A DNA stretch of 32,233 nucleotides from Pseudidiomarina terrestris (GCF_030466405.1 NZ_JAGGJF010000008.1:1-32233), one strand, 5' to 3'. Counted from the stretch's first letter, positions 19,301 through 28,061 are shown. Notes: generated by a model not told the origin, from the letters alone. Numbers and translations are program-made.

Positions 19301-19526
19301 GGGCATACATCACCGACTCTATCGGATAGGTAATAAGCTGCTCGACTTCGGTCGCTGCTAATCCGGGGGCTTCCGTATTTACCGTTACCTGAACATTGGT
19401 AACATCGGGGAAGGCATCCAGATTAAGTTTGGGAATATTAAAAAATGACGCAATGCTGATGCTGAATAAAGCCAATACCAATAACAGGCGATTGGCGACA
19501 GCAAACTGAATAATGCGCTGAAACAT
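16329..19526 (-). CDS. czcA: HME-RND heavy-metal efflux pump, CzcA-like
   Basis: A 1065-residue inner-membrane RND proton antiporter with the usual two periplasmic loops and twelve helices. In TM4, D418 and E425 match CzcA D408 and E415, but the position of CzcA D402 is A412 (VAIGMLVDGSVVMVEN). The CusA methionine triad is absent: the matching regions read INIRVTLAPS, ISNIEIYV and RVDELLSG. It is therefore not a Cu/Ag pump, and divalent export (Zn/Co/Cd/Ni) is likely but not fixed by sequence. After TM4 there is an acidic/His-rich insert (about 432-463). Eleven bp separate it from the adaptor gene upstream. Confidence 0.88.
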   Translation of the reverse strand: MFQRIIQFAVANRLLLVLALFSISIASFFNIPKLNLDAFPDVTNVQVTVNTEAPGLAATEVEQLITYPIESVMYALPDVKEVRSISKTGLSGITVVFDESVDIYFARQLVFERLQAAKELIPEGVGTPEMGPNSSGLGQVYQYLLLAEPGSGVSSMELRSLNDYVVKLLLMPVEGITEVLSFGGEVKQYQVNLNPAKLLSYDLTQQDVMGAVNKNNGNVGGWYMPRGQEQLVIRGTGWLESGKKGLQQIQQIPLKTVDGVSVTLGQVADVEIGSEIRQGAVSMSRKVDGEVNQLGEVVSGIVLKRMGSNTKATIDGIKKRIPLIQQALPEGVTFEPYYDQADLIQKAVSTVAYSLLIAFVFIIAVLALFLLNIRATFLVLLSIPVSIAIALMVMSAMGMSANLMSLGGIAVAIGMLVDGSVVMVENIFKHLSRPDSEHQDDAEQRTEHRDPDPQAAKLDSHGIKLRVKEAANEVARPVFFAAMIILVVFMPLFSFQGVEAKLFEPMAISIMLAIISAVFVAIMVVPALASYFFSRGIKPRENKLLKPLDNGYKRLLSVALRSKKAVITLAGVLFVGALVLVPRLGTEFAPELEEGTINIRVTLAPSSNLETALEVAPKLEKILMSFPETTYALSRIGRAEVGGDPEPISNIEIYVGLKPQSEWTTASDRYALQEKMEAKLDAHPGLLFNFSQPIATRVDELLSGVKSQLAIKLFGPELDVLARKGQEIEGAVKQVDGAVAVAMEQIKGEAQLVVSPKRQQLSRYGLNVTDVLSVVDNGLGGASAGQIIRGNERYDIYVRLAKQFRDTPESIRSLRLLTPSGAWVTLGEVAHVAIESGPPQIRRDDVQRRVVIQSNVQGRDMGSVVADIRKAIDEKVDLPTGYSVDIGGQFESQQRAQERLSIVVPISLALIALLLYFAFGTMGQAMLILVNVPLAVIGGIVALYVSGQYLSVPSAVGFITLFGVAVLNGVVLVESINQRITDGHAVNDAVFDGAWSRLRPVLMTAITSALGLIPMLFATGAGAEIQRPLATVIVGGLVSATLLTLVILPVLYPWFSKQKIKDLSR

Positions 19527-19537
19527 ACAACCTCCTG

Positions 19538-20683
19538 TTAGTGGTTATGTGGGTCAAAACCGCCTTTAGCGATTTGTGAGCGAACGAAAAACGCGCCGTT
19601 GTCTACGTATTTTGTGCCTTCCTTAACGCCTCGAATAACTTTCCACGGACCCTTTTCATCAACCAATTCGACTTTCTTCGGTTCAAACTTTCCGGGTTCG
19701 TGTTCAATGAATATCTGCCAGTCACCATCAGATGCCCGCATTAAGGCTGAGTCCTTAACTGCAAGCACCGGTCCATCCGACTTGACTGAGAAATAAACAT
19801 CCGCAAATAAACCAGGGTGTAATTGGTCCTTTTCGTTATTTACCGCAAGTCGTACCGTTCGGGTGCGGGTTTTATGGTCTATTGTGTGGCCTTCCTGAAT
19901 GACTTTTGCCGCAAAGCGCTGATTGTCGACACTCACTGTAACAGGATCACCAAACTGCACATTAAGGTCAGCTGAGCCTGGTAGACGAGCATTAACCCAC
20001 AAGGTTTCTTCTTGCAGCACTTCAACCAAGTGATTTCCGGCATTAACTTGCTGGCCTTGCTTGAAGTTATCGCTAACCACAATCCCGCCAATTTCTGAGG
20101 TCAGTTGGTATTCGCCGATAGGGTAGTCAGGTTTACTTAAACGCTTAATATCACTGGCTGACATACCAAATGCTTTGAGTTGCGCTTGCGCTGAGGTAAA
20201 GGCGTTTTTCGCTTCAACAAAGCGTTTTTCACCAACCGTTGACTCACCGAGTGACTGCACGCGTTGCCATTCGTTAAGTGTGACCAAATACTGACTTTGC
20301 GCCTCCGCCATGGTGGCGCTGAAGAGGGTGGCTAGTGGTTCACCTTTTTCGACGTGGTCGCCAATACTGACAAAACGTTTGAGAACGGTCGAATCGATGC
20401 GCGGACTCACGATATAGCTATTAAAGTCGTTAGCAACCACCTCGCCCGGGGCATAAACCGGATATTCAATAACTTGAGTTTGCAAGGTTCGCGTGGTGAT
20501 ATCTGCCATAGACAGCTGCTTGCTGGATAGCTCCACGCCTGGGCTTTCCTTATGTTCACCTTGCTCGTGTTTGCCTTCTTCCTTGTGGGTATCTTCTTTT
20601 TCGTCGTGTCCGTGTTCATCCTGCGCCATAACCGAAAAGCTAAGCGCAAGTGCTATTGCTGCGTATAAAGGTTTTACTGACAT
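19538..20683 (-). CDS. czcB: Periplasmic adaptor of the divalent-metal RND pump, CzcB-like
   Basis: A 381-residue membrane-fusion protein. It has a signal peptide (about 1-21), then a His/Glu/Lys-rich segment (about 22-50; EHGHDEKED...) that could bind divalent metal, and then the HlyD-type barrel-sandwich and beta-barrel domains. There is no CusF domain and no Met-rich motif, unlike the cus adaptor. It ends GGFDPHNH. It begins 3 bp after the outer-membrane gene and precedes the pump gene by 11 bp, so the three are cotranscribed. Confidence 0.88.
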   Translation of the reverse strand: MSVKPLYAAIALALSFSVMAQDEHGHDEKEDTHKEEGKHEQGEHKESPGVELSSKQLSMADITTRTLQTQVIEYPVYAPGEVVANDFNSYIVSPRIDSTVLKRFVSIGDHVEKGEPLATLFSATMAEAQSQYLVTLNEWQRVQSLGESTVGEKRFVEAKNAFTSAQAQLKAFGMSASDIKRLSKPDYPIGEYQLTSEIGGIVVSDNFKQGQQVNAGNHLVEVLQEETLWVNARLPGSADLNVQFGDPVTVSVDNQRFAAKVIQEGHTIDHKTRTRTVRLAVNNEKDQLHPGLFADVYFSVKSDGPVLAVKDSALMRASDGDWQIFIEHEPGKFEPKKVELVDEKGPWKVIRGVKEGTKYVDNGAFFVRSQIAKGGFDPHNH

Positions 20684-20686
20684 CGT

Positions 20687-21937
20687 TTACTCTCCAATCT
20701 CTGCGTTTGTTGGCTGGCTTAACGGCGATAACGTCAGTGCTTTACTGAGTTCGCCCGAACGGTACAACCATTCAATGGCGGCCAACCGATATTGTGTTTG
20801 CAGCGCTATCCCTGCAAATTGGCTATCGAGCTGCTGTTGCATAGCGGTGAGGTAGTCTGTGGTGGATAGGTCACCGGCGAGCCAGGACTGTTCAATCACC
20901 TGCATCGACTCATCCTGCCGAGATTGAAAGTCTTTTTGCCAGCTTTGCCACTGTTTTTTCACAAAACGATAATTGTTAAGAGATGATTTCAGTGCTGCTT
21001 GCCATTGTTGCCTTAGTGCAATCAAACGTTTTTCTTCAGCAACAGCTTCGCTATTGGCTGCGCGTACCGCATCGCTGTAGTTATTGCGAATCTGTAGTGG
21101 AATGCTGAATGATAAGCCAACTACTGTTTCGTTATCGCTCTCGCCCGCTTCGACGCCTATGGTTGGGTTGGCGGTGGTTAACGAGCGTTTCCAGTCGACA
21201 TCGGCGCGCTTTAATTGCCATTGCAGGTAAGCGGCTTTTAACGCTGGATGTTGTTGCCAACGAGTCGTTAACGCAGGTTCAACGTTAAATAGCTCCTCAT
21301 TAATGGAGAGTTGACCGACATCAGACGTTGTTAGCAGAGCGTTTAACTCTGCTTCAGCGGATTGCAGTTGTTGATAAGCAGCTGCCGTTTGTTGCAGTTG
21401 CCGACTTAGTGCGAGTACCGTCAGTTGTTCGTCGACGGCACCTAAGTCACCGGCTTTACGTCGTTCGGCAACCAGGCTTATCGCCTGTTTAACGATTTTC
21501 TCTTGTTGCTCGGCCAGTGCGTAACGCTGTTTTGCATCCAGCCATTGCACATAGGCATTCAACAAAGTTTTAGCATGCGATGTCGCCGACTGGCGATAAA
21601 TACTCACTGCCATAGCCGTCATGGCGTCACTCTGACTGGCTCTTGCTTCATTGCGAGTGCTCCAGTCCAGCGTTTGGCTTAGGCCAACAGTGTAATTATT
21701 GATGTCACCCTCGCGCTCTAAGCGTGACGATAAGCTAGGGTTGTACAAAGGTTGATTTAATTGTTTGCCCTGTTGGATCAGCGCTTCAGCCTGCTGTTGA
21801 GCGGCTTCAACACTGGGGTGTTGCTGCACAGTTTTTTGCCATTGATCGGGCAACTGTTGTGCATTGGCGTAGCTTGAACTTATTGCCAGACTAACGGCAA
21901 TAAACAAGCGTTTGCTATGTGTCGAAAACGGACCCAT
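20687..21937 (-). CDS. czcC: Outer-membrane efflux channel of the divalent-metal RND pump, CzcC-like
   Basis: A 416-residue TolC-family protein with a signal peptide (ending YANAQQ, about residue 27) and the two repeated long-helix regions of that fold, rich in Gln and Ala. Length and position fit CzcC. GAGGAG lies upstream of the ATG. It follows the small CzcI-like gene by 73 bp, giving the usual order I-C-B-A. Its sequence is clearly different from the outer-membrane protein of the cus operon, so the two systems were acquired separately rather than duplicated here. Confidence 0.88.
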   Translation of the reverse strand: MGPFSTHSKRLFIAVSLAISSSYANAQQLPDQWQKTVQQHPSVEAAQQQAEALIQQGKQLNQPLYNPSLSSRLEREGDINNYTVGLSQTLDWSTRNEARASQSDAMTAMAVSIYRQSATSHAKTLLNAYVQWLDAKQRYALAEQQEKIVKQAISLVAERRKAGDLGAVDEQLTVLALSRQLQQTAAAYQQLQSAEAELNALLTTSDVGQLSINEELFNVEPALTTRWQQHPALKAAYLQWQLKRADVDWKRSLTTANPTIGVEAGESDNETVVGLSFSIPLQIRNNYSDAVRAANSEAVAEEKRLIALRQQWQAALKSSLNNYRFVKKQWQSWQKDFQSRQDESMQVIEQSWLAGDLSTTDYLTAMQQQLDSQFAGIALQTQYRLAAIEWLYRSGELSKALTLSPLSQPTNAEIGE

Positions 21938-22010
21938 AGATAGACTCCTCAGTCATATTACTGCGTAAAATAATGATTTTTTTGCGCTGCTATAGCAGCT
22001 TATTAGGCAG

Positions 22011-22355
22011 TTATGAGGAGATGGGAGGCCGGAACAGCGGAGATGATAGAGGGTTAGTGTAAAACTCAGTATACCCAGGACGTATTGTGCCCATTCGTGG
22101 TAACGCGAGAGTTTTTTCAGTCTTCATGGCATATAAATGAAATGAGCCATGGCAGTGACAGCAGTGATGGCAGTCAAAGCTGATTTCTCCACTTTTAGGG
22201 AGATTGCGCTTATCGATGTGGGATTCGTCATGCTCAAAATTGAGGTGTTGCTCAGAAGAGGACTGGTGAGATTGATGCACATCAGCAACCGCCTGACTGA
22301 TTTGAGTCAGAACAGCAACAAGCACCAGTATTAAAAATCCGAGTCTAAGCATCAT
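22011..22355 (-). CDS. CzcI-like small secreted His/Cys-rich protein heading the czc operon
   Basis: A 114-residue protein with a signal peptide (about 1-24, ending QAVADV). The mature part is rich in histidine, with a dense cluster DCHHCCHCHG near residue 61-70, a strong metal-binding patch. It ends LFRPPISS, matching LFRPPIYS of the protein at 118-447. Small periplasmic CzcI proteins at this operon position are known in Cupriavidus and Pseudomonas and affect czc expression; the position, size and composition fit. An IS3-family element is inserted 240 bp upstream of its start. Two adjacent ATG codons can start it; the first is given. Confidence 0.7.
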   Translation of the reverse strand: MMLRLGFLILVLVAVLTQISQAVADVHQSHQSSSEQHLNFEHDESHIDKRNLPKSGEISFDCHHCCHCHGSFHLYAMKTEKTLALPRMGTIRPGYTEFYTNPLSSPLFRPPISS

Positions 22356-22409
22356 TACCTACAGTTCTAAATAAGCAGCTTAACGGTACATTAATTAAAA
22401 ATAGTTCTC

Positions 22410-22425
22410 AACTAGTGAACTAGTG
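22410..22425. repeat. Tandem 8-bp repeat upstream of the czcI-like gene
   Basis: AACTAGTG occurs twice head to tail, each copy containing the palindrome ACTAGT; AGTTC/GAACT arms also flank the first copy. It lies 55-70 bp upstream of the czcI-like start and may be an operator. No convincing -10/-35 pair is visible beside it. Confidence 0.35.
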
Positions 22426-22595
22426 GCGATTCATAGTGCATTCAATGTTCCAAATATAAAGTAGATATCAATATAATAGATCCCTTATAAGCTGGCTAAA
22501 TGTAATTACTAACCAAGTGAGCGTATTCCAACTTTTGAGTGAAGGGGAAACGCAAATCAGGCATATCACTAAAAGCGAAAGTCCGCACAAGGCAC

Positions 22596-22622
22596 TGTAG
22601 TGGCAGACTAAACCCGAACACC
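22596..22622. repeat. Left inverted repeat of the IS3-family element
   Basis: It opens with TGTAGTGG and pairs with the right repeat at 23810-23836; 20 or so of 27 positions agree, with mismatches in the middle. Confidence 0.9.
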
Positions 22623-22662
22623 ATTTTAGGTGGTAGTATTACCCCTAACGAAGAGGTGTTCA

Positions 22663-23836
<1,174 letters not shown>

Positions 23837-24074
23837 CACTAAGCATTAGACTCTTTATATTTATGTTACCGAAATTGGAGTGGCTGTTCTGCTTCCCCAT
23901 CAGTAGCCTAACGAAGCTCCGCTGGACAACCTTAAAAAATTGTGTAAGTACGTTGTGTAACCTCCGGAAATTTAGACGTCTCGGTTACAACTAACAGATT
24001 CTATTTCATCAATTTTATTAAGAATTGTACACGCAATAACTTTGCTTTGGCCAGTACAACTTGTTCTAATTGAA
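23837..24074. other. Gene-free stretch between the two insertion elements
   Basis: About 240 bp of AT-rich DNA with no supportable gene, RNA or hairpin. It is the continuation of the site split by the IS3 element and probably part of the original flank of the czc module. Confidence 0.5.
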
Positions 24075-24106
24075 GGGTATACGGATTTAATGGTTGATGG
24101 GGCACC
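24075..24106. repeat. Left inverted repeat of the ISL3-family element
   Basis: It reads GGGTATACGG at its outer end and matches the reverse complement of 27359-27390 at about 24 of 32 positions. Its inner part overlaps the hairpin at 24094-24119. Confidence 0.85.
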
Positions 24107-24119
24107 TTCACCCCATCAA
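24094..24119 (-). terminator. Hairpin at the end of the transposase gene
   Basis: A perfect 9-bp stem TTGATGGGG / CCCCATCAA with an 8-base loop, 14 bp past the tnpA stop on the minus strand. It is probably a terminator limiting transcription in or out of the element; there is no long T-run. Confidence 0.5.
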
Positions 24120-24132
24120 TCTGATACCACCC

Positions 24133-25422
24133 TCAGATGGTTGATAGATCGACTCCGTAGTTGAGTTCCTCTGCGAAGTCCGGCAGTCCGTAACCGATGG
24201 TTTTCTTGTAGAAAGGAGAGACCTTCGCAGTCGGTGCCTTCTTCTTGTGCTTCGTGGTGTAGAGCATTCGTGCCCGCATCACCTCGAAGGAGTAACCGCG
24301 CCCTTCACGGTTCTTGTCCTTGGCCAGTCGGTTGATGGACTCCGTGTAAGCGTTGGTGACGGGCATGTCCGTCTCGAAGTAGGTCATGGTCTCTTCGCGC
24401 CAGTTTCCCACTGCCCTGACCAGATCGCTCCAGACTTCCTTTTGGCCCTTCGGGATGGTGGCTATCCACTCGTCCAGGGCGGCTTCTGCCTGGAGCCGTG
24501 TGGTGGCGTCCCAGATGCCGTAGAAGCGCTCCTTGTGCTCGTAGGCGGCCAGCAGTTGCGGGAACGCGCCTGTCCAGGTCTCCATGATGAGGCGCTCCCG
24601 GTCTGAGACTTCGTGAGCGCGTTTCAGCAGGATTTTCCGGTCTCCCTTGAGAGTCCGGCTCTGGGACGGTTTCAGCTCCTTTCTGAGGCCCTTGCGCACT
24701 CTCTCTAGGGCATCGTTGGCCATGCGCACCACATGGAACTTATCGACCACGATACGGGCCTGGGGCAGCACAGCCTTGACCGCTGCCCGGTAGGGGTTCC
24801 ACATGTCCATGCTGACGATCTCGACCTTCTGCCGGTCTTTCAGCTTCATCAGGTAGTTGGTCACCACGTCCTGGCGGCGGGTGGCCAGCAGGTCGAGCAG
24901 GGTTCGCTCCTCAATGTTGGTCAGAATGCAGCGGTAGCGCTTGTTCAGGTATAGCTCGTCAATGCCCAGGATGCGGGGCGTCTCGAAGCGGTGCCAGCGC
25001 CCCAGGAACTCGGCGCGGGCGTTGAAGATGTCGCGCACCGTCTTCTCGCCCAGGCCGGTCTGTGCCGCCACAAAGGTGTAGGGGTGGTTGAAGGATTCCT
25101 TCTCCACGTACTCATGCAGCCGCAGTGTCATACGGAATCCGTCCACCATCTCCGGTAGCTGGGGCCTGAATGTTGTCTTGCAGGCCCGGCAGGTGTATCG
25201 GCGGCGGACCACCCAGAGAGTGACCCGCTTGCCGTGGATGGGCAGATCACGATAGGGAACGTCACGCTTGCCGAACCGTACGAACTCACCCTGCACGCCG
25301 CATTCCTCGCAGGCGATGGGATCGGGCACGTCCACCTGGAAGTGCATTTCGTCGTCGGTTGATTTGCAGCCCAGTACTTGGTATTGCGGCAGGTGAAGGA
25401 TGTTGTCGGGAAGTTCGGTCAT
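24133..25422 (-). CDS. tnpA: ISL3-family transposase
   Basis: A 429-residue DDE transposase. It has an N-terminal zinc-ribbon region with two CxxC motifs (CEECG and CRAC, about 38-85), a helix-turn-helix segment (AAQTGLGEKTVRDIFNAR) and an RNase-H-like core. Likely catalytic residues are the Asp in LGIDELYLNK, the Asp in VSMDMWNPY and the Glu in NAYTESINRL. Length and motifs fit full ISL3 transposases. GC-rich codons contrast with the neighbouring czc genes. It lies 21 bp downstream of lspA, so all three minus-strand genes of the element may share one transcript. Confidence 0.93.
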   Translation of the reverse strand: MTELPDNILHLPQYQVLGCKSTDDEMHFQVDVPDPIACEECGVQGEFVRFGKRDVPYRDLPIHGKRVTLWVVRRRYTCRACKTTFRPQLPEMVDGFRMTLRLHEYVEKESFNHPYTFVAAQTGLGEKTVRDIFNARAEFLGRWHRFETPRILGIDELYLNKRYRCILTNIEERTLLDLLATRRQDVVTNYLMKLKDRQKVEIVSMDMWNPYRAAVKAVLPQARIVVDKFHVVRMANDALERVRKGLRKELKPSQSRTLKGDRKILLKRAHEVSDRERLIMETWTGAFPQLLAAYEHKERFYGIWDATTRLQAEAALDEWIATIPKGQKEVWSDLVRAVGNWREETMTYFETDMPVTNAYTESINRLAKDKNREGRGYSFEVMRARMLYTTKHKKKAPTAKVSPFYKKTIGYGLPDFAEELNYGVDLSTI

Positions 25423-25443
25423 GGTGTTGTATAGGCGTAGGTG

Positions 25444-25956
25444 TCAGTCAGATCCATCCGGCTCGGCATTGGTGTTTGCTTTTTTACCCAACAAGCTGCT
25501 GGAAACGAAAAGTAAGGCACCGAGGACAATTGCAATATCAGCCAGGTTGAAGGCCGGCCAATGCCAGTCTCGCCAATAGAAATCAAAGGAATCCACAACA
25601 TAGCCGCGAAAGACCCGGTCAATCAGGTTGCCCATGGCGCCACCGAGGATAAGACTGTAAGCGATGGCTTCTCCTTTATGACGATTTTCAAGGATCAGCT
25701 TGATCAGAAAAATCGAGACCACTACCGCGATTCCGATAAAAAAGTAGCGCTGCCAGCCTCCACCATTCGCAAAAAGACTGAATGCGGCACCGGTGTTCCA
25801 TAGGTGCACCCAGTTAAAGAACGGGGTCACCGAAACATACTCGCCATAGGCCATTGATTGCTGCACCAGCCACTTTACAGCCTGATCAGACGCTGCCAGC
25901 AGACCCGATATGGACAATAGGGCATACGGCGAGAGCTTTTTGCCAATAATGAGCAT
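25444..25956 (-). CDS. lspA: Lipoprotein signal peptidase (signal peptidase II), transposon-borne
   Basis: A 170-residue inner-membrane aspartyl protease that cleaves prolipoprotein signal peptides. Four hydrophobic helices are visible, with the family motifs WNTGAAFS, GGAMGNLIDRVFRGYVVDSF and FNLADIAI; the two catalytic aspartates are in NLIDR and NLAD. This is an extra copy carried as cargo by ISPpu12-type elements; why metal-carrying elements have it is not known. It begins 3 bp past the CDF gene stop. Confidence 0.93.
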   Translation of the reverse strand: MLIIGKKLSPYALLSISGLLAASDQAVKWLVQQSMAYGEYVSVTPFFNWVHLWNTGAAFSLFANGGGWQRYFFIGIAVVVSIFLIKLILENRHKGEAIAYSLILGGAMGNLIDRVFRGYVVDSFDFYWRDWHWPAFNLADIAIVLGALLFVSSSLLGKKANTNAEPDGSD

Positions 25957-25959
25957 TAT

Positions 25960-26856
25960 TTAACCCTTCAACGCCAAAATGCGTCTGGCACCGTTAAGTA
26001 CAATGCCCCCCGCGATGGTGCCGATAATCAGATCCGGATAATTGGAACCGGTCCACGCGACCAGGGCGCCGGCGGTGATGACCCCCAGGTTGATCACCAC
26101 GTCGTTGGCTGAGAATATCCAGCTTGCCTTCATGTGCGCCCCGCCTTCCCGATGTTTGGATATGAGCAGCAGACAACTGGTATTGGCAATCAATGCGACG
26201 AATGCGATAGCCATCATCACCAGCGATTCAGGCTCACTACCGAATACAAAGCGTCTCACCACCTCTACGAGCACGCCCACAGACAAGATCAGTTGCAGTA
26301 CACCAGCAAGATGCGCGGCACGTACCTGCATTTTCACGCTATGTCCAACCGCATAAAGGGCAAGCCCGTACACCGCCGCATCGGCAAAATTGTCCAGGGA
26401 TTCTCCAATCAGGCCGGTGGACTGGGCGATCAGACCGGCAGTCATTTCCACCACGAACAGAAGTGCATTGATGCCGAGCAACCAGCGCAGGGTCCCGGAT
26501 TCTTGCTTAGCAGAAGCTGCCGAAAACTCGGCGGCCTTGATGGTCTCCGGATTTGCAGCGACGGTTTCCTGAAGCGAGGCGCCTAGCCCCAAGGTCTTCA
26601 GTTTCGAGGTGACGGGCTCGACCTCGCCGTCATGCACGACCTTCAGCCGGCGGTTCGACAAGTCGAAGGACAGCGCCCGAATCTCCTCAAAGCCGTTCAG
26701 GGCTAGGCGAATCATTCGTTCTTCTGATGGACAGTCCATCTTCGGCACGGCATAAACACTGACCCATCTCCCTGGCGCCTCGGAGGAGGCCTGTATATCG
26801 GTATCCGCTGCGGACGTTGCATCACCGCCACAGGCGCCACCACAGGATTTGCTCAT
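25960..26856 (-). CDS. CDF cation transporter with N-terminal HMA-like domain
   Basis: A 298-residue protein. A Cys/Gly-rich start (MSKSCGGACGG) is followed by an HMA-like domain (about 30-95) with the single-Cys motif KMDCPSEE instead of CxxC. Membrane helices carry CDF metal-site motifs DNFAD and AND, with a last helix ending near the C-terminus and no long cytoplasmic domain. It would export divalent metal such as Pb, Cd or Zn; specificity is suggested only by the PbrR/CadR-like regulator that diverges from it. I chose the ATG at 26856 (GTGGAG upstream) over one seven codons earlier. Confidence 0.85.
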   Translation of the reverse strand: MSKSCGGACGGDATSAADTDIQASSEAPGRWVSVYAVPKMDCPSEERMIRLALNGFEEIRALSFDLSNRRLKVVHDGEVEPVTSKLKTLGLGASLQETVAANPETIKAAEFSAASAKQESGTLRWLLGINALLFVVEMTAGLIAQSTGLIGESLDNFADAAVYGLALYAVGHSVKMQVRAAHLAGVLQLILSVGVLVEVVRRFVFGSEPESLVMMAIAFVALIANTSCLLLISKHREGGAHMKASWIFSANDVVINLGVITAGALVAWTGSNYPDLIIGTIAGGIVLNGARRILALKG

Positions 26857-26889
26857 GATACGACTCCACTTGAACAATGTTGTGGTACC

Positions 26890-26920
26890 ATTTTAAACTA
26901 TAAAGCTACTATAAGGTCAA
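26890..26920 (-). promoter_or_regulatory. MerR-family-type promoter of the transposon CDF operon
   Basis: On the minus strand, -35 TTGACC (26915-26920) and -10 TAAAAT (26890-26895) are 19 bp apart. The AT-rich spacer holds an imperfect CTTATAG/CTTTATAG pattern like PbrR/CadR operators. It lies between the divergent CDF and regulator genes. Confidence 0.82.
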
Positions 26921-26951
26921 TAGAGTAAAGAATCCGTTGGGGAGGAGGCTG

Positions 26952-27359
26952 ATGCGCATTGGTCAGTTGGCGCAGTTGGTAGGGGTCGAAACACAGACGA
27001 TCCGCTTCTATGAACAGCAGGGCTTGTTGCCGCCGCCTGATCGGCAGGACAACGGTTACCGTGTCTATACCGAGAAGCATGGTGAGGGGCTGGCCTTCAT
27101 CCGTCGCTGCAGAATCCTGGGCCTGTCACTGGCTGAGATTCACGAACTACAGAGCTATCAGGACGACCCTCATCAGCCTTGTACCGCCGTCAACGCCTTG
27201 CTCGATGATCACATCTCTCATGTGCGGTCGCAGATAACCGCTCTGCAAGCGCTTGAGAAACAACTCGTTTCACTGAGAGCGAGTTGCAACGATGACCGGG
27301 AAGTTGAGGCGTGTGGGGTTCTTGCTGGAATTAGCGAAGGAAACATGCACCAGCAGTAG
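26952..27359 (+). CDS. PbrR/CadR-type MerR-family metal regulator
   Basis: A 135-residue MerR-family protein with an N-terminal winged helix (MRIGQLAQLVGVETQTIRFYEQQGLL). Cysteines at 77, 112 and 121 in PHQPC, RASC and EAC match the ligand triad of the lead/cadmium sensors PbrR and CadR within a residue or two. The ATG at 26952 follows GGAGGAGG; an upstream TTG was rejected because the standard family start is MRIG. It should activate the divergent CDF-lspA-tnpA operon from the 19-bp spacer promoter. Its stop codon overlaps the element's right inverted repeat. Confidence 0.9.
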   Translation: MRIGQLAQLVGVETQTIRFYEQQGLLPPPDRQDNGYRVYTEKHGEGLAFIRRCRILGLSLAEIHELQSYQDDPHQPCTAVNALLDDHISHVRSQITALQALEKQLVSLRASCNDDREVEACGVLAGISEGNMHQQ

Positions 27360-27390
27360 GTGAAGCATCAACCAGATAATCCGCTTACCC
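27359..27390. repeat. Right inverted repeat of the ISL3-family element
   Basis: Its reverse complement begins GGGTAAGCGGATTATCTGG and matches the left repeat in blocks; it fixes the element's right end at 27390. Confidence 0.85.
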
Positions 27391-27536
27391 AATATTTAGA
27401 TAACATAGTCAATAGCCCTTATATGGCGTGCTTTTGAGGAAATTGGTTGGTGGTTGTTTATGGTTTTTTAGCCAGCGATAATGGGTTGTTTATCCCTAAA
27501 GTTTTTTTGATTTTATTTCGAAAAGCTTAGGTTCTG

Positions 27537-28061
27537 TTAGTTACTATCTCCTAACTTAAAACTCTCAGCGAGCCGGGACGCAACATTCGCCAACTCATAA
27601 CAGTGCATTGGCTCCCTAACCGAACTGTCGGCAACTTCAAAATTTAGGTTTGTACGACAATGTTGATTGTACTTGGCAGCGATGCTGTTTAGGTATTTTT
27701 TGAGCATGTGAACCGCAAGTTTGTTTGGTTGGGTCCAGCTGTCTCGAATCATAAGAAGCAAATCGCGGTGAGAGCAGTCCATATCGATGCCGTAACGATT
27801 CATATGCAGCACACAGGTTAGGTATGCTGTTTCGGCGGCTTTATCTGGATTCGGGTGCCAGTTGCTATGCGCCAGCTGAACGCCGTATTCAGCTGCAATC
27901 TGAAAGATGGTTTCAAGGCTGACATCGAAACCATCGTACTTTCTGCCGATAACGATAGTAATTTTTATCAAGGCTGAAGTATTAACCGTAGGTTCCACCT
28001 TGCCGTGTAATGCTAAGTGCGCTTTGACGATATCGCTTGCATTGAGGAACGAGAGCGCCAT
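27537..28061 (-). CDS. Hypothetical protein downstream of AlpA-like gene 1
   Basis: A 174-residue, soluble-looking protein with no signal peptide or membrane helix. I do not recognise a family. It has a mixed hydrophobic/charged N-terminal half and a His/Cys-containing central part (NRYGIDMDCSHRDLLLMIRDSW). I chose the ATG at 28061, preceded by GAGGAAG, over a TTG 16 codons upstream that overlaps the AlpA gene. It lies 44 bp after the AlpA-like gene, forming a regulator-plus-unknown pair that is repeated at 28486-29362. Position suggests an accessory function of the mobile element. Confidence 0.65.
   Translation of the reverse strand: MALSFLNASDIVKAHLALHGKVEPTVNTSALIKITIVIGRKYDGFDVSLETIFQIAAEYGVQLAHSNWHPNPDKAAETAYLTCVLHMNRYGIDMDCSHRDLLLMIRDSWTQPNKLAVHMLKKYLNSIAAKYNQHCRTNLNFEVADSSVREPMHCYELANVASRLAESFKLGDSN

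Larger units (their letters stand above)
24075..27390. mobile_element. ISPpu12-like ISL3-family element with metal-resistance cargo
   Basis: A 3316-bp element bounded by 32-bp imperfect inverted repeats (24075-24106 and 27359-27390) sharing GGGTA, CGGATT, TGGTTGATG and CACC blocks. It encodes an ISL3 transposase, signal peptidase II, a CDF transporter and a divergent MerR-type regulator, the gene set of ISPpu12. It is clearly more GC-rich than its flanks. The 8 bases outside each end do not match, so no target duplication is visible. Confidence 0.9.

Noticed and set aside
23837-24074. Possible remnant gene between the two insertion elements
   Set aside because: No frame longer than a few dozen codons and no similarity to neighbours was visible.
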